Below are positions 8,156 to 18,300 of a stretch of DNA of 64,000 nt, in pieces. This stretch comes from Chryseobacterium daecheongense (GTDB lineage Bacteria > Bacteroidota > Bacteroidia > Flavobacteriales > Weeksellaceae): contig CP115858.1 of NCBI GenBank assembly GCA_027920525.1, positions 3,472,001 to 3,536,000 on the forward strand. The letters are read 5' to 3'. Every line of letters starts with the position of its first letter. Within the stretch, counting starts at the first letter, position 1. A program made the position numbers and the translations under genes. Below the pieces are notes generated by a model. It was given only the letters and a program-made list of their open reading frames with translations. It was not told where the DNA came from and did no database searches.

Positions 8156-9010
8156 TCATTCAATCAGGCTTTGCAAATGACTAATGGTGGTTGAAATGAA
8201 ACTTCTAGAAACCGGAATTGTGAAGTCAATATTTTCGAGGCTTAACTTATAGCCTTGCGCATTACCTTTTACATGTGTTACTTTGGTCAGGTTAACGATA
8301 TAAGATCGATGGCTTCTTTTAATCGAATGGGTTTCTATTTGATCCAATAATTTAGATAGGCTTATTCTCAAAAGAACTTTTTTAAAAGAATTATATTCTA
8401 TGTAATAGATAGCACAGTAATTTTCAAGAGATTGGACACAAAGGAAATCATCTTCGGAAATTTGTAAATGAGTAGTACCGGCAATAATGTCCAATGTCTT
8501 TTTTTCCGAATGACTAGTAAGTTCAATTTCCTCTAATTGAGCAGAAATCTTATCAGCAGTGTTTTCGTGATTTTTTTTCAGATAAATATATCTTGATAGA
8601 ACGTAAATAATAGAAATAGGAATGCCTAATGCAAAAGTGAGCATAATCATGTAGAGATAATTTGAGAAACTCAGTTTTACATGGCTAAGGAATAATGTAT
8701 TATAAAAATAAGATGGGATAGACGCTAATAAAAGGATGACCGCTATTTTTAGTAATTCATAAACAATATTCCAGTTGTTGATTTTTATAGTGAGCAGATT
8801 GACGATAAAAAAAGCAGCTCCAAAAATAATGGAATAAGGAAAAAGTAAAAGGTACTTAAGCCTATGCTGAAATTGATCCGTTCCAAATGGTTGAAAAACT
8901 ATTAAAAACAGATAAATAAGAATTCCTGCAAGTACAGAGGAAATTAAAATCTCTTTTTGAGATTCCGATTTTGGATAGGGAAAGGATGTAAAAGAAACTC
9001 GCTGATTCAT
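8156..9010 (-). CDS. LytTR-domain transcription regulator with membrane N-terminus
   Basis: 284 aa. Residues about 20-150 contain four hydrophobic segments, followed by a cytoplasmic linker and a C-terminal LytTR DNA-binding domain (about 185-284; HLQISEDDFLCVQSLENYC, KRSHRSYIVNL). There is no receiver domain, so the membrane part probably senses directly. It lies upstream of, and in the same direction as, the CPBP protease gene, with a phased direct repeat between them that is its likely target. Confidence 0.88.
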   Translation of the reverse strand: MNQRVSFTSFPYPKSESQKEILISSVLAGILIYLFLIVFQPFGTDQFQHRLKYLLLFPYSIIFGAAFFIVNLLTIKINNWNIVYELLKIAVILLLASIPSYFYNTLFLSHVKLSFSNYLYMIMLTFALGIPISIIYVLSRYIYLKKNHENTADKISAQLEEIELTSHSEKKTLDIIAGTTHLQISEDDFLCVQSLENYCAIYYIEYNSFKKVLLRISLSKLLDQIETHSIKRSHRSYIVNLTKVTHVKGNAQGYKLSLENIDFTIPVSRSFISTTISHLQSLIE

Positions 9011-9063
9011 CTTACAAAATTTAAATCCTGTTTTTACGAAACTTCACTATTTTTTAGATGTTA

Positions 9064-10560
9064 TTATTCTATATTCGGGATGATTTCATTGGTGTCAATT
9101 AGACTTTGGGGTAACTCTTTTTTATTTTTTATTCCCAGGGATTTAAGTTTTTGTGTTTGGATAATCAGGTTGTCATTTCCGGTAGATAACTGTTTATAAG
9201 CATCATTAAAAACATTTTTGGCCTGATCTAGATTTTTACCTACTTTTTCAAGGTTTTCTACAAAACCTACAAACTTATCATATAATCTGGCCCCCCGGTC
9301 TGCAATCTCCATAGAATTTCTGTTCTGATATTCTCGTTTCCAGAGATCTGCAATGAGTTTTAAGGAAGTAATCAGGTTGCTTGGATTTAAAAGCAGGATC
9401 CTTTTGTCATAAGCAAAATTCCATAAATTCTGATCGGCCTGCATTGCTGCAATATAGGCCGGTTCACTTGGAATGAACATCATCACAAAATCTAAAGATT
9501 TGCCATAATCATCATAAGCCTTCTGACTTAATTGAGAGATATGATTTTTTACGGACGATAGATGCTGATTTAATTTCATGGCGTAGATTTCAGGATCAGT
9601 TTCGTCTACTAATTCTGTAAAGGCAGTGAGGGAAACCTTGGAGTCCACAATAACATTTCTTTCATCAGGATACTTTACTACCGCATCCGGGCGCATTTTT
9701 TTTCCGGAAAACTCTGAAAATAACGCCTTATTATCCTCATCACGCAGTTCATGTTCTAGAAAATATTCCCTTCCTTTAACCAGGCCTGATTTTTCAAGAA
9801 TGCTTTCAAGAATCATTTCTCCCCAGTTTCCCTGTGTTTTACTTTCTCCTTTTAAGGCCCGGGTCAGTTTTTTTGCATCTTCGGAAATCTGCTGATTGAG
9901 CTCTGCCAGTTCTTTTACTTTTTCAGCCAGCGAAAAACGCTCCTTGTTTTCTTTTTCATAAGCTTCATTTACCCTGTTTTTCAAATCAGTGATCTTTTCC
10001 TGAAAAGGCTCAAGAATAGTTTTAAGGTTATTTTGATTCAGAGTAGTAAATTTTTCAGCTTTTTCCTCGAGGATTTTATTGGCTAAATTTTCAAACTGAA
10101 CCTTTGAATCTTTCTGTATCTTAATAATTTCTTCTTTCTGGGTTTGAAGTGATTTCTGTAAATTTTCATTCACTGCCGAAAGTTCAGAGTTACGCGCATA
10201 CAAATGCTGCTTTTCCGTAAGAAGGCTTTCAAGCTGCGAGGCTTGTTTGGAAATAATTTGTTTCTGTTCCTGAAACTGACTATTTAAAGATGAATATTCC
10301 GCGGAAATTTTTGCATATTCATTTTTAAGATCATTGAGAAGATCTGATTGTTGCTGATTCTGATCTTTTTCATGATTGATGTCCTGATATAATTCCTGGA
10401 TTTTTTGATTGATATTTTCCAGATCAGAATTCTTTCTTATATATAAATTGTTTATCTCGTCATAAGAAGCCCTTGAAACCATTGAAGATTTCAGCATAAA
10501 ATATAAAATAACGGCACCTAATAAGGCACCGGTTATAAAACCTACGATTAAATATGTCAT
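9064..10560 (-). CDS. rmuC: DNA recombination protein RmuC
   Basis: An N-terminal TM helix (residues 1-22), a long coiled coil (about 25-220) and the RmuC domain (about 240-440; TQGNWGEMILESILEKSGL, DSKVSLTAF, FVMMFIPSEPAY) match the family. RmuC limits inversions at short repeats and has a nuclease-like fold. I chose the ATG at 10560 giving MTYLIVGF; the ATG two codons earlier is equally possible. It is monocistronic. Confidence 0.95.
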   Translation of the reverse strand: MTYLIVGFITGALLGAVILYFMLKSSMVSRASYDEINNLYIRKNSDLENINQKIQELYQDINHEKDQNQQQSDLLNDLKNEYAKISAEYSSLNSQFQEQKQIISKQASQLESLLTEKQHLYARNSELSAVNENLQKSLQTQKEEIIKIQKDSKVQFENLANKILEEKAEKFTTLNQNNLKTILEPFQEKITDLKNRVNEAYEKENKERFSLAEKVKELAELNQQISEDAKKLTRALKGESKTQGNWGEMILESILEKSGLVKGREYFLEHELRDEDNKALFSEFSGKKMRPDAVVKYPDERNVIVDSKVSLTAFTELVDETDPEIYAMKLNQHLSSVKNHISQLSQKAYDDYGKSLDFVMMFIPSEPAYIAAMQADQNLWNFAYDKRILLLNPSNLITSLKLIADLWKREYQNRNSMEIADRGARLYDKFVGFVENLEKVGKNLDQAKNVFNDAYKQLSTGNDNLIIQTQKLKSLGIKNKKELPQSLIDTNEIIPNIE

Positions 10561-10587
10561 CTCCATTCTTCAAAATTATGAAAAAAC

Positions 10588-10714
10588 GCTGGAAGCTGGA
10601 AGTGAGATCAGGAACCTGTTGTTTTCCGTTAAATAGTTTAAGTTTTTTAAATAGATAAAAATAAAATACTTGTTGACTTTTTGTGAGATTTCAATTGCTC
10701 CCAGCTTTCTTTCC
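10588..10714. repeat. Degenerate intergenic repeat
   Basis: A tandem CTGGAAG pair (10589-10602) and a partly complementary CCCAGCTTTC (10700-10709) enclose about 100 bp between rmuC and the response regulator gene. It looks like a decayed simple repeat. Confidence 0.35.
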
Positions 10715-10767
10715 ACAACCTCCTTTCTGAATAAGAATACTTATATTTATAGGAAATTTAAGTGTTT

Positions 10768-11442
10768 ATGAACATTTTGTTAGTAGAGGATGATGAGCGA
10801 ATCAGTAAATTTCTTGTCAAAGGCTTGGGCGAGGCCGGATATCAAATGGTTCTCGCAGATTCCGGAGAGAAAGCCCGTGATCTAATCAGTACCTATGACT
10901 TTGATATTATTCTCATGGATATTATGTTGCCAGGGCTGGATGGAATGCAGCTGACGCAGATCATCCGCTTCAAAAAAAATTATACTCCGATTTTGGTTCT
11001 TAGCGCTCTGAATAGTCCTGATGATAAAATAAAAATGCTTGATCTGGGAGCCGATGATTATTTATCAAAGCCATTCCATTTTGAAGAATTGATTTCGAGA
11101 ATCAAAGCATTGACCAGAAGAAATAAATTAAGCTATCAGGAAGGATCGCAGCTTTTACGTTGTGGTAACCTTACAATTGATACAGATCTCCACAAAGTGG
11201 TTCAGGATAATAAAGAAATTGAACTTTCCCCTACAGAATATAAACTTTTGACTTTCCTTTTAGAAAATAAAAACAAAGTTCTGAGCAGGACTCAGATCTT
11301 ACATAATGTATGGGGAATTGATTTTGACAGTACAACGAATGTTGTTGATGTGTACATTTCTTATGTGCGGAATAAAATTAATGAAACGGATCAAAAGATT
11401 ATCCACACAATTAAAGGAACAGGATATCTGATTAAAGATTAA
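10768..11442 (+). CDS. OmpR/PhoB-family response regulator
   Basis: The ATG at 10768 starts MNILLVEDDERI, placing the acidic pocket at the usual spot; the upstream GTG at 10762 is less likely. The receiver has the phospho-acceptor Asp in ILMDIMLPG and the conserved Lys in LSKPFHF. The C-terminal winged helix (about 130-224) shows ELSPTEYKLLTFLL and VDVYISYVRNKI. It overlaps nothing but is followed after 2 nt by the kinase gene. Its neighbours are a metal-type RND exporter, so a CusR/CzcR-like role is inferred. Four 11-bp-phased repeats upstream of the exporter are its probable binding site. Confidence 0.94.
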   Translation: MNILLVEDDERISKFLVKGLGEAGYQMVLADSGEKARDLISTYDFDIILMDIMLPGLDGMQLTQIIRFKKNYTPILVLSALNSPDDKIKMLDLGADDYLSKPFHFEELISRIKALTRRNKLSYQEGSQLLRCGNLTIDTDLHKVVQDNKEIELSPTEYKLLTFLLENKNKVLSRTQILHNVWGIDFDSTTNVVDVYISYVRNKINETDQKIIHTIKGTGYLIKD

Positions 11443-11444
11443 AG

Positions 11445-12809
11445 ATGACGTTAAGAAACAGGTTTACCATAATTTCGAGTCTTTCATTCGGTATTGTTAC
11501 CATCATCGCTTTTGCGGTGGTGTTTTTTGCTTATTATGACAGTACCAGAATCTCTTATTTTGAAAGATTAAGAAATACGGCCCTTATTTCTGCCATTTAT
11601 TATCTGGAAAAAGATGAATTGCCAAAAAGCAGGCATGCCCAGATAAAAACGGAATACAATCATTTGATAGAGAATAAAAAAGTAGCCGTTTACAATAAAT
11701 ACAATGAAGTTACTTTTGGGCAGAACCTGAATGATAAGAATATCAAAGCACTTCATCTGAAGTCTGCAAGAAATAATAAGATGGTACAGTTTATGGCCGG
11801 GAATAATTTTTATTACGGCATATTCTATCCGGATAATCAGGGTGATTTTGTCGTTTTTGTCAAAGCCCCGAATGATTCTTTTAAATCACAAATGGTAAGG
11901 CTTTCCATAATTATGCTGGCAGTACTGATTTTAGGATTACTTGCTATTTATTTCCTGAGCAGGTATCTTTCCAAAATCGTGTATAAACCTCTATCCAATG
12001 TTGTGGATAGGATCAATAATGTAGATTATACCAATATTTCCAGCGCAATTACATCTACCCATACTCATGATGAAATAGATGACCTGATCAAGTCCTATAA
12101 CAAATTGTTTGGACGGATTTCTGAAAGTATTTTGCTTCAGCAGAATTTTATCAACTATGTGTCTCATGAATTTAAAACACCATTAGCCGCTATCTCGGGC
12201 AATCTTGAGGTTTTTGCTCAAAAGGACCGGACGCCTGAAGAATATCGAAAAGTGGTCAAAGAATCATTGGATAACGTATATGAAATTGAAAGTATCCTTA
12301 ATAACCTGCTGCTGATGTCAGGTCTTACCAAGCTTGAAAGTTCTCACCAGCAGGTAAGAATTGATGAGCTGATCTGGAAGATATATGAAAAGCTGAATCC
12401 TAAAGCCCAGGAAAATAATTCTTCTATTAAAATCAATCTTCAGGTAAACACTCCGGATTTACTGGAATTTCCGGGTAATGAAACTTTGCTTTATCTGGCA
12501 TTGTACAATATTGTTGAAAATTCTATTAAATATTCCGGGCATCATTCTGTAGAGATTGTGTTGTCTGAAGAAAAGGATAGGCATTTATTGATTGAAGTTA
12601 AGGACCAGGGCAGAGGTATTTCGGAGGATGATCTTCAAAAGATCACGGAAACTTTTTATCGCGGAAAAAATGTGGATAATATAAAAGGAAGTGGCATTGG
12701 CCTATCCTTATCTAAAAGCATATTCGATCATCATCATATTCAGATGAAAATTAATTCTGTTGTAGGCTCAGGAACCCAGGTCTCGCTCATATTTCCGGTT
12801 ACAAAATAG
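11445..12809 (+). CDS. Sensor histidine kinase (HAMP, HisKA, HATPase)
   Basis: 454 aa. Two TM helices (about 10-30 and 155-177) flank a periplasmic sensor of about 120 residues. A HAMP-like linker follows, then the HisKA phospho-His in VSHEFKTPLAAISG (about residue 240) and the HATPase N, G1 and G2 boxes (NIVENSIKYSG, VKDQGRGIS, GSGIGLSLSK). It is the partner of the preceding regulator. The periplasmic domain shows no obvious Cys/Met/His metal cluster, so the signal is not certain. Confidence 0.94.
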   Translation: MTLRNRFTIISSLSFGIVTIIAFAVVFFAYYDSTRISYFERLRNTALISAIYYLEKDELPKSRHAQIKTEYNHLIENKKVAVYNKYNEVTFGQNLNDKNIKALHLKSARNNKMVQFMAGNNFYYGIFYPDNQGDFVVFVKAPNDSFKSQMVRLSIIMLAVLILGLLAIYFLSRYLSKIVYKPLSNVVDRINNVDYTNISSAITSTHTHDEIDDLIKSYNKLFGRISESILLQQNFINYVSHEFKTPLAAISGNLEVFAQKDRTPEEYRKVVKESLDNVYEIESILNNLLLMSGLTKLESSHQQVRIDELIWKIYEKLNPKAQENNSSIKINLQVNTPDLLEFPGNETLLYLALYNIVENSIKYSGHHSVEIVLSEEKDRHLLIEVKDQGRGISEDDLQKITETFYRGKNVDNIKGSGIGLSLSKSIFDHHHIQMKINSVVGSGTQVSLIFPVTK

Positions 12810-12813
12810 TTTT

Positions 12814-12851
12814 CTAATCGAATTCTAATTTTGGACTAACCGAATCTTAAT
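12814..12851 (+). promoter_or_regulatory. Four 11-bp-phased repeats, candidate response-regulator site
   Basis: CTAAT, CTAAT, CTAAC and TTAAT begin at 12814, 12825, 12836 and 12847, exactly 11 bp apart. OmpR/PhoB-type regulators bind such one-turn-spaced direct repeats. The last copy ends 11 bp before the -33 TTG of the efflux promoter. Confidence 0.65.
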
Positions 12852-12862
12852 GGTATTTGGAA

Positions 12863-12891
12863 TTGGCTTTAATGTTTACAAAATAGCTTTG
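12863..12891 (+). promoter_or_regulatory. Promoter of the RND efflux operon
   Basis: TTG (12863-12865), an 18-nt spacer and TAGCTTTG (12884-12891) fit the Bacteroidota consensus. The start codon at 12911 would lie only about 13 nt from the inferred transcription start. Confidence 0.65.
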
Positions 12892-12910
12892 TGGTCTTAA
12901 ACAGAAGACC

Positions 12911-14185
12911 TTGAAGAAAATCATTTTTACACTATTCTATATTCATTTTTTCGGGTTCTTTTCGGCACAAATTGCGGACACCTTGCAGATTGGAAGAAAA
13001 GAAGCGGAAACATTATTTCTTGCGAATAACCTGGATATTATTGCGCAAAAACTGGAAATTTCCCAGGCGGAAGCCCGTGTCGTTCAGGCGAAATTCTGGC
13101 CTAATCCTAAGCTGACTGTCAATGAAGTTAATCTTTGGCGTACTTACGATATCGAACAGCAGCCAGCTTTAATAGGGAATTGGGGAAAGAATACCCAATT
13201 CTCTGCTGAGATAGAGCAGTTAATCCAGACTGCAAGAAAAAGGAGGAAAAATATAGAACTACAGAAAATTGAAGTAGATGGAGAAAAGTATGAATTGCAG
13301 GAAGTATTGCGTGAGCTCAAAAAGTTATTGCGGAACACCCTGACAGAGGTTATCTACAATCAGGAACAGCAGAAACTGTATCGCGGTCAGATTTCCTCTA
13401 TAGAAAAACTAACAAAATCCTATCAGAATCAGTTAAACCTTGGAAACATAAGCAAATCCGAATATGTGAGGCTGAAGGCCCAGGAAATTGAATTTAAAAA
13501 GAAATTAATTTCATTACAACAGGAAATTGCGGAACAACAGGTCGAGTTGAAAGCTTTACTCATTCTTCCGGCTACATCTTATCTTGTTATTACAGATCAT
13601 TTGTCAATTCCTGAAAAGGAGCTTTCTGAGTTGGAATTACCCAACTGGGTGAATATTGCCAAAGAAAATCGTCCGGACATCCAGATTACAAAAAATAAAG
13701 AGAAATACGCACAAAAAAATCTTGAATTACAACGAGCTCTCAGAACTCCTGACATAGCGCTCTCCGTGGGATATGACCGGGGTGGAAATATAATGAAGGA
13801 TTTTGTAGGGTTGGGTATTTCATTTGACCTTCCGGTTTTCGACAGAAATAAAGGAAATATCCAGGAGGCTAAACTGGAGGTTGCCAAATCCAATTTTGAG
13901 ACCCGCAAAAACATCCTTAAATCGGAAAATGAAATCGTTTCCGTATTTCAGAATTATACCCGAACGCAAAAGATTTCTGAGGAACTTGATGGATCGTATG
14001 AAAGTACTTTGGATGGTTTATTGGCCAGTCATGAGAAAAACTTCAGGCTGAGAAATATCAGCATGCTGGAATATATGGATTTCCTGGAAACCTACATTGG
14101 AAATAAAATGATCATACTCGATACGAAAAAAGAACTTAATCAATATTATGAAAACCTGCAGTACGTTGTAGGGCAAGACTTATAA
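12911..14185 (+). CDS. TolC-family outer membrane efflux protein
   Basis: 424 aa with a signal peptide (cleavage near FFSAQ) starting at a TTG codon; no better start is present. Long helical hairpins and a conserved family feature (QAEARVVQAKFWPNPKL) place it with CzcC/CusC-like outer membrane channels. It is the first gene of an exporter operon, with the adaptor starting 2 nt after its stop. It should form the trimeric exit duct for the RND pump. Confidence 0.9.
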   Translation: MKKIIFTLFYIHFFGFFSAQIADTLQIGRKEAETLFLANNLDIIAQKLEISQAEARVVQAKFWPNPKLTVNEVNLWRTYDIEQQPALIGNWGKNTQFSAEIEQLIQTARKRRKNIELQKIEVDGEKYELQEVLRELKKLLRNTLTEVIYNQEQQKLYRGQISSIEKLTKSYQNQLNLGNISKSEYVRLKAQEIEFKKKLISLQQEIAEQQVELKALLILPATSYLVITDHLSIPEKELSELELPNWVNIAKENRPDIQITKNKEKYAQKNLELQRALRTPDIALSVGYDRGGNIMKDFVGLGISFDLPVFDRNKGNIQEAKLEVAKSNFETRKNILKSENEIVSVFQNYTRTQKISEELDGSYESTLDGLLASHEKNFRLRNISMLEYMDFLETYIGNKMIILDTKKELNQYYENLQYVVGQDL

Positions 14186-14187
14186 AT

Positions 14188-15306
14188 ATGAAAATGAATA
14201 GCACAAAATATATAGCAGCTGGCTATTTTTTAGCACTTGTTGTCCTGACCGGTTGCACAGAGAAAAAGCTCAATGAAAATACGGGATCCGAAAACTACTG
14301 CATTAGCAAAGAGCTAAAAAAAGATCTTAAGCTGGCAAAAGTAGAAATGCGCTCTGTGGAAGAAAGTATTACTCTTACCGGAGAAGTTGAAAGCAATTCT
14401 GATAAAACAGTTCCTTTTGTAAGTTTAGTGGATGGAGTGGTTACGGATACTTATTTTTCCTTGGGTGATTATGTGAAAAAAGGACAAGTCCTTGCCAGTA
14501 TAAAAAGTGTATCCCTAAACGAAATGCAGGATGATACCCAAACTTTACAGGCTCAGCTGGCTGTTGCTAAAAGAAAGCTCTCTTCTGTGGAGGCAATGTA
14601 TAAAGATGATATTGCCTCACAAAAAGATTTGCAGGAAGCAAGGTCTGAAGTTCAGATCATACAGTCCAATATTTCCAAAACCAAAAAGAATATGCAGCTG
14701 TATTCTGCAGGCAGTACAAATATGCAGGTTAAAGCTCCTGCAGATGGTTACGTAATTGCTAAAAATATTTCTACCGGTATGCCTGTAACTGCCGGAGGTG
14801 AACAGCTTTTTACCATTTCCAATCTTGATAAGGTGTGGGTAATGGCTAATGTGTATGCTACCAATATGAGACATGTGTACGTAAATCAGCCTGTCGTGGT
14901 AAAAACGCTTGCCTATCCGGATGATAGTTTTTCCGGAAAGATTAATGTCATCTCCCAGGTTTTTAATGAAAATGAAAGAGTGTTGAAAGCTAAAATTATT
15001 ATGGACAATAATAATATGAAACTTAGACCGGGAATGTCTGCAGATATTGTTTTACCTATTAATGCACAAAACAGAACAGCATTGGCAATTCCTGCCAAAG
15101 CTCTGATCTTTGATAATAACCAAAGTTATGTTGTGGTCTATAAAAAAGATTGTGCCATAGAAATGAGAGCTGTTACCGAAGTGGCATCCAACAGTCAGTA
15201 CATTTACGTAGAAGGAGACCTTAAAGAAGGGGAGATGGTTATTGCTTCCAATGGATTGCTTATCTACGAAAACATGAAAAATCAATCCAATAATTCTACG
15301 AAGTAA
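14188..15306 (+). CDS. RND efflux periplasmic adaptor lipoprotein
   Basis: 372 aa membrane fusion protein with a lipobox (VLTGC), a barrel-sandwich (lipoyl-like) half at about 65-95 (GVVTDTYFSLGDYVKKGQV), a helical hairpin (about 105-160), the second lipoyl half (VKAPADGYV), and beta-barrel parts. CzcB/CusB-type adaptors link the RND pump to the TolC duct. No His-rich metal-binding N-terminus or Met cluster is seen, unlike CusB. Its stop overlaps the pump's start by 1 nt. Confidence 0.92.
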   Translation: MKMNSTKYIAAGYFLALVVLTGCTEKKLNENTGSENYCISKELKKDLKLAKVEMRSVEESITLTGEVESNSDKTVPFVSLVDGVVTDTYFSLGDYVKKGQVLASIKSVSLNEMQDDTQTLQAQLAVAKRKLSSVEAMYKDDIASQKDLQEARSEVQIIQSNISKTKKNMQLYSAGSTNMQVKAPADGYVIAKNISTGMPVTAGGEQLFTISNLDKVWVMANVYATNMRHVYVNQPVVVKTLAYPDDSFSGKINVISQVFNENERVLKAKIIMDNNNMKLRPGMSADIVLPINAQNRTALAIPAKALIFDNNQSYVVVYKKDCAIEMRAVTEVASNSQYIYVEGDLKEGEMVIASNGLLIYENMKNQSNNSTK

Positions 15307-18300
15307 TGCGAAAATTTGTACAAAGTATAGTTTCTTTCTCGTTAAAAAATTCTTTGATTGTACTTCTGGGTACTCTGCTTTTGCTTGCTGGTGGAATTTA
15401 TTCTTACATGCATACTCCAATAGAAGCGTTTCCGGATGTTACAAACACCAGAGTGAGGGTAATTACACAATGGCCGGGACGAAGTGCTGAAGAGATAGAA
15501 AAATTTGTCACGCTTCCAATTTCAAAAGAAATGAGCACAATACCGAATAAAACCTCAGTACGGTCTATTTCTTTATTTGGTTTATCTGTGGTAACGGTTA
15601 TTTTTGATGATCATGTGGATGATTTTTATGCCCAGCAATATGCTTCGAACCGATTGGGGAATGTTGAACTTCCTAATGGAGCAAATTACAGTATAGAACC
15701 ACCTTCAGGTGCTACCGGAGAAATTTACAGATACATCATTAAAAGTAAATTGCCTATTAAAGAGGTTACCTCTATTCAGGATTGGGTGATTGAAAGAGAG
15801 CTTCGTGCGGTCCCGGGGGTTGCGGATGTTGTAAGTTTCGGGGGAGAAGAAAAGATTTATGAAATAAAGATCAATCCAACTGAATTACATAATTATGATC
15901 TTTCGCCATTGGATGTTTATGAAGCTGTTTCCAAAAGTAATATTAATGTAGGGGGAGATGTGGTTTCAAAAGGAGATCAGGCATATGTGGTTCGTGGTAT
16001 AGGGCTTCTGGAAAGTAAAGAAGATATTGAAAACATACAAATTGAGGTTAAAGGATCCACCCCGATCCTGGTGAAGCATGTGGCCGAAGTAAAAGTTTCT
16101 GCCAAGCCAAGGTTAGGGCAGGTGGGGTACAATAAAGAAAATGATGTTGTAGAAGGAATTGTGATCATGCTTCGTGGGGAGAATCCGAGTGAGGTGATTG
16201 GACGTCTTAAAGAAAGAATCGGTGAATTGAACGGAGGAGAATTGCCAGGCGATGTAAAGATCGTTCCTATCATCGATCGTACAGAACTTGTAAATACCAC
16301 TGTGCATACCGTATCCAAAAATTTGGTGGAAGGGGTGATTCTGGTATCTATTATTGTATTTATATTTTTATACAATTGGCGAACAACATTTATTGTGGCG
16401 TCGGTTATTCCTTTGGCATTTTTATTTGCGATCATTATGCTGAGGATCCAGGGATTGCCGGCTAATCTTATTTCAATGGGAGCCCTTGACTTTGGACTGC
16501 TTCTTGAGGGGACACTCGTTATTGTAGAGCATGTTTTTGTAGCTCTCGAACAAAAGGCCAAAAAGGTAGGCTTACGGCGATTCAATAAAATGTCGAAACT
16601 GGGCATTATCAAGAAAAGTGCGGGAAGTGTCGCAGGGTATATTTTCTTTGCCCTTTTAATTCTTATTGTAGCGTTAATGCCTATTTTCTCCTTCCAGAAA
16701 GTAGAAGGTAAAATGTTTTCTCCATTGGCATTTACCCTAGGGTATGCTTTGCTGGGGTCTCTGATTCTGAGTTTAACCTATGTTCCTGCGATGTGTAAAC
16801 TTTTGCTCACGAAGAATATAGAAGAGAAGGAGAATTTTATTTCGAAATTTTTCAGGGTGAACATTTTTAAACTTTATGAGTTGAGCGCCCGCTACAAAAA
16901 AGCTTTTATTATTGGATTTGGGGTTCTTTTGGTTATTTGTGGATGGAGGTTTTCCAATTATGGATCGGAATTTTTACCAAAGCTTAATGAAGGAGCAATT
17001 TACGTTCGTGCCACCCTTCCCAATAGTGTAAATCTCGATGAATCCGTGAGGCTTACTAAAGAAATGAAACAAATACTTTCCAGATATGATGAAGTGGAAT
17101 TTGTAATGACGCAAACCGGTCGTCCGAATGACGGAACAGACCCGACAGGGTTTTTTAATATTGAATTTAATATTCAGTTGAAACCTGAAAATGAATGGAA
17201 GAAAAAGATTTCCAAAGAAGAACTTCTGGAGGAAATGAGGGTTTCGCTGGAAAAATATCCGGGCATTAATTTTGGGTTCAGCCAGCCTATTCAGGATAAT
17301 GTGGAAGAATATGTGGCAGGGGTAAAGGCTCCTCTGGTGATCAAGATTTTTGGTAATGACCTTTTCCAGCTTGAAAACTATGCCAATCAGGTTGCGAATT
17401 CCATTAGAACCGTACCCGGAATTTCCGATGTGAATGTTTTTAAAAATATAGGCTTACCGGAATTAAGGATCCAGCTTCATGATTCCAAAATGGCAAAATA
17501 CGGTGTCTCAACTGCTGATGCACAGGCGGTGATTGAAATGACTATCGGAGGACAGGCAGCAACAAAATTCTATGAAGATGAAAGGATGTTTGACGTGATG
17601 CTAAGATTTGAAAAACAATATCGTGATAATCCGGAGAAAATAGGAAATATTCTGATTCCGACACAGGATAATAAGAAGGTGCCGTTGAAGGAAATTGCAA
17701 CGATTGACTACCATACCGGGCCATCCTTTATTTATCGCGAAGGTAATAGCCGATATATTGGTGTCGGATTTAATATTGAGGGACGAGATCTTGGAAGTAC
17801 GATTAAAGATGCAAAAGCAAAAGTAGCAAAAGATGTACATATTCCTAAAAACCATAAAATGACCTGGGCAGGGGAATTCGAAAGTAAAGAGAGGGCTGCC
17901 AAACAGTTGGCAATGGTTGTTCCGATTTCGCTCTTGCTTATCCTGATGTTGCTTTACTTTAACTTCGGTAACATTAAAGATACACTGATTTCATCTGTAA
18001 CATTGGCTTTTGCATTTATTGGCGGGTTTTTATCACTTTGGTTTACCGGAACTATTTTTGGAATTTCAGCGGGAATAGGGTTTATTATCCTGTTTGGTGT
18101 TGCAACAATTGACGGAATTGTATTAATAGGGGTTATGAAAGAAAATCTTCAGAATAAAATGTCCCTGAAAGAAGCAATCAGCCAGGGAGTTCAAAGCAGA
18201 ATCAGACCGGTGATAATGATTGCCTTGATGGGATCAATGGGACTTTTTCCCGCAGCAATGTCCAATGGAATGGGGTCTGAGATTCAAAAGCCTTTAGCCA

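Noticed and set aside
15977..16612. 211-codon ORF antisense to the RND pump gene
   Set aside because: The pump frame is full length with all motifs; the antisense frame has no family features or start signals.
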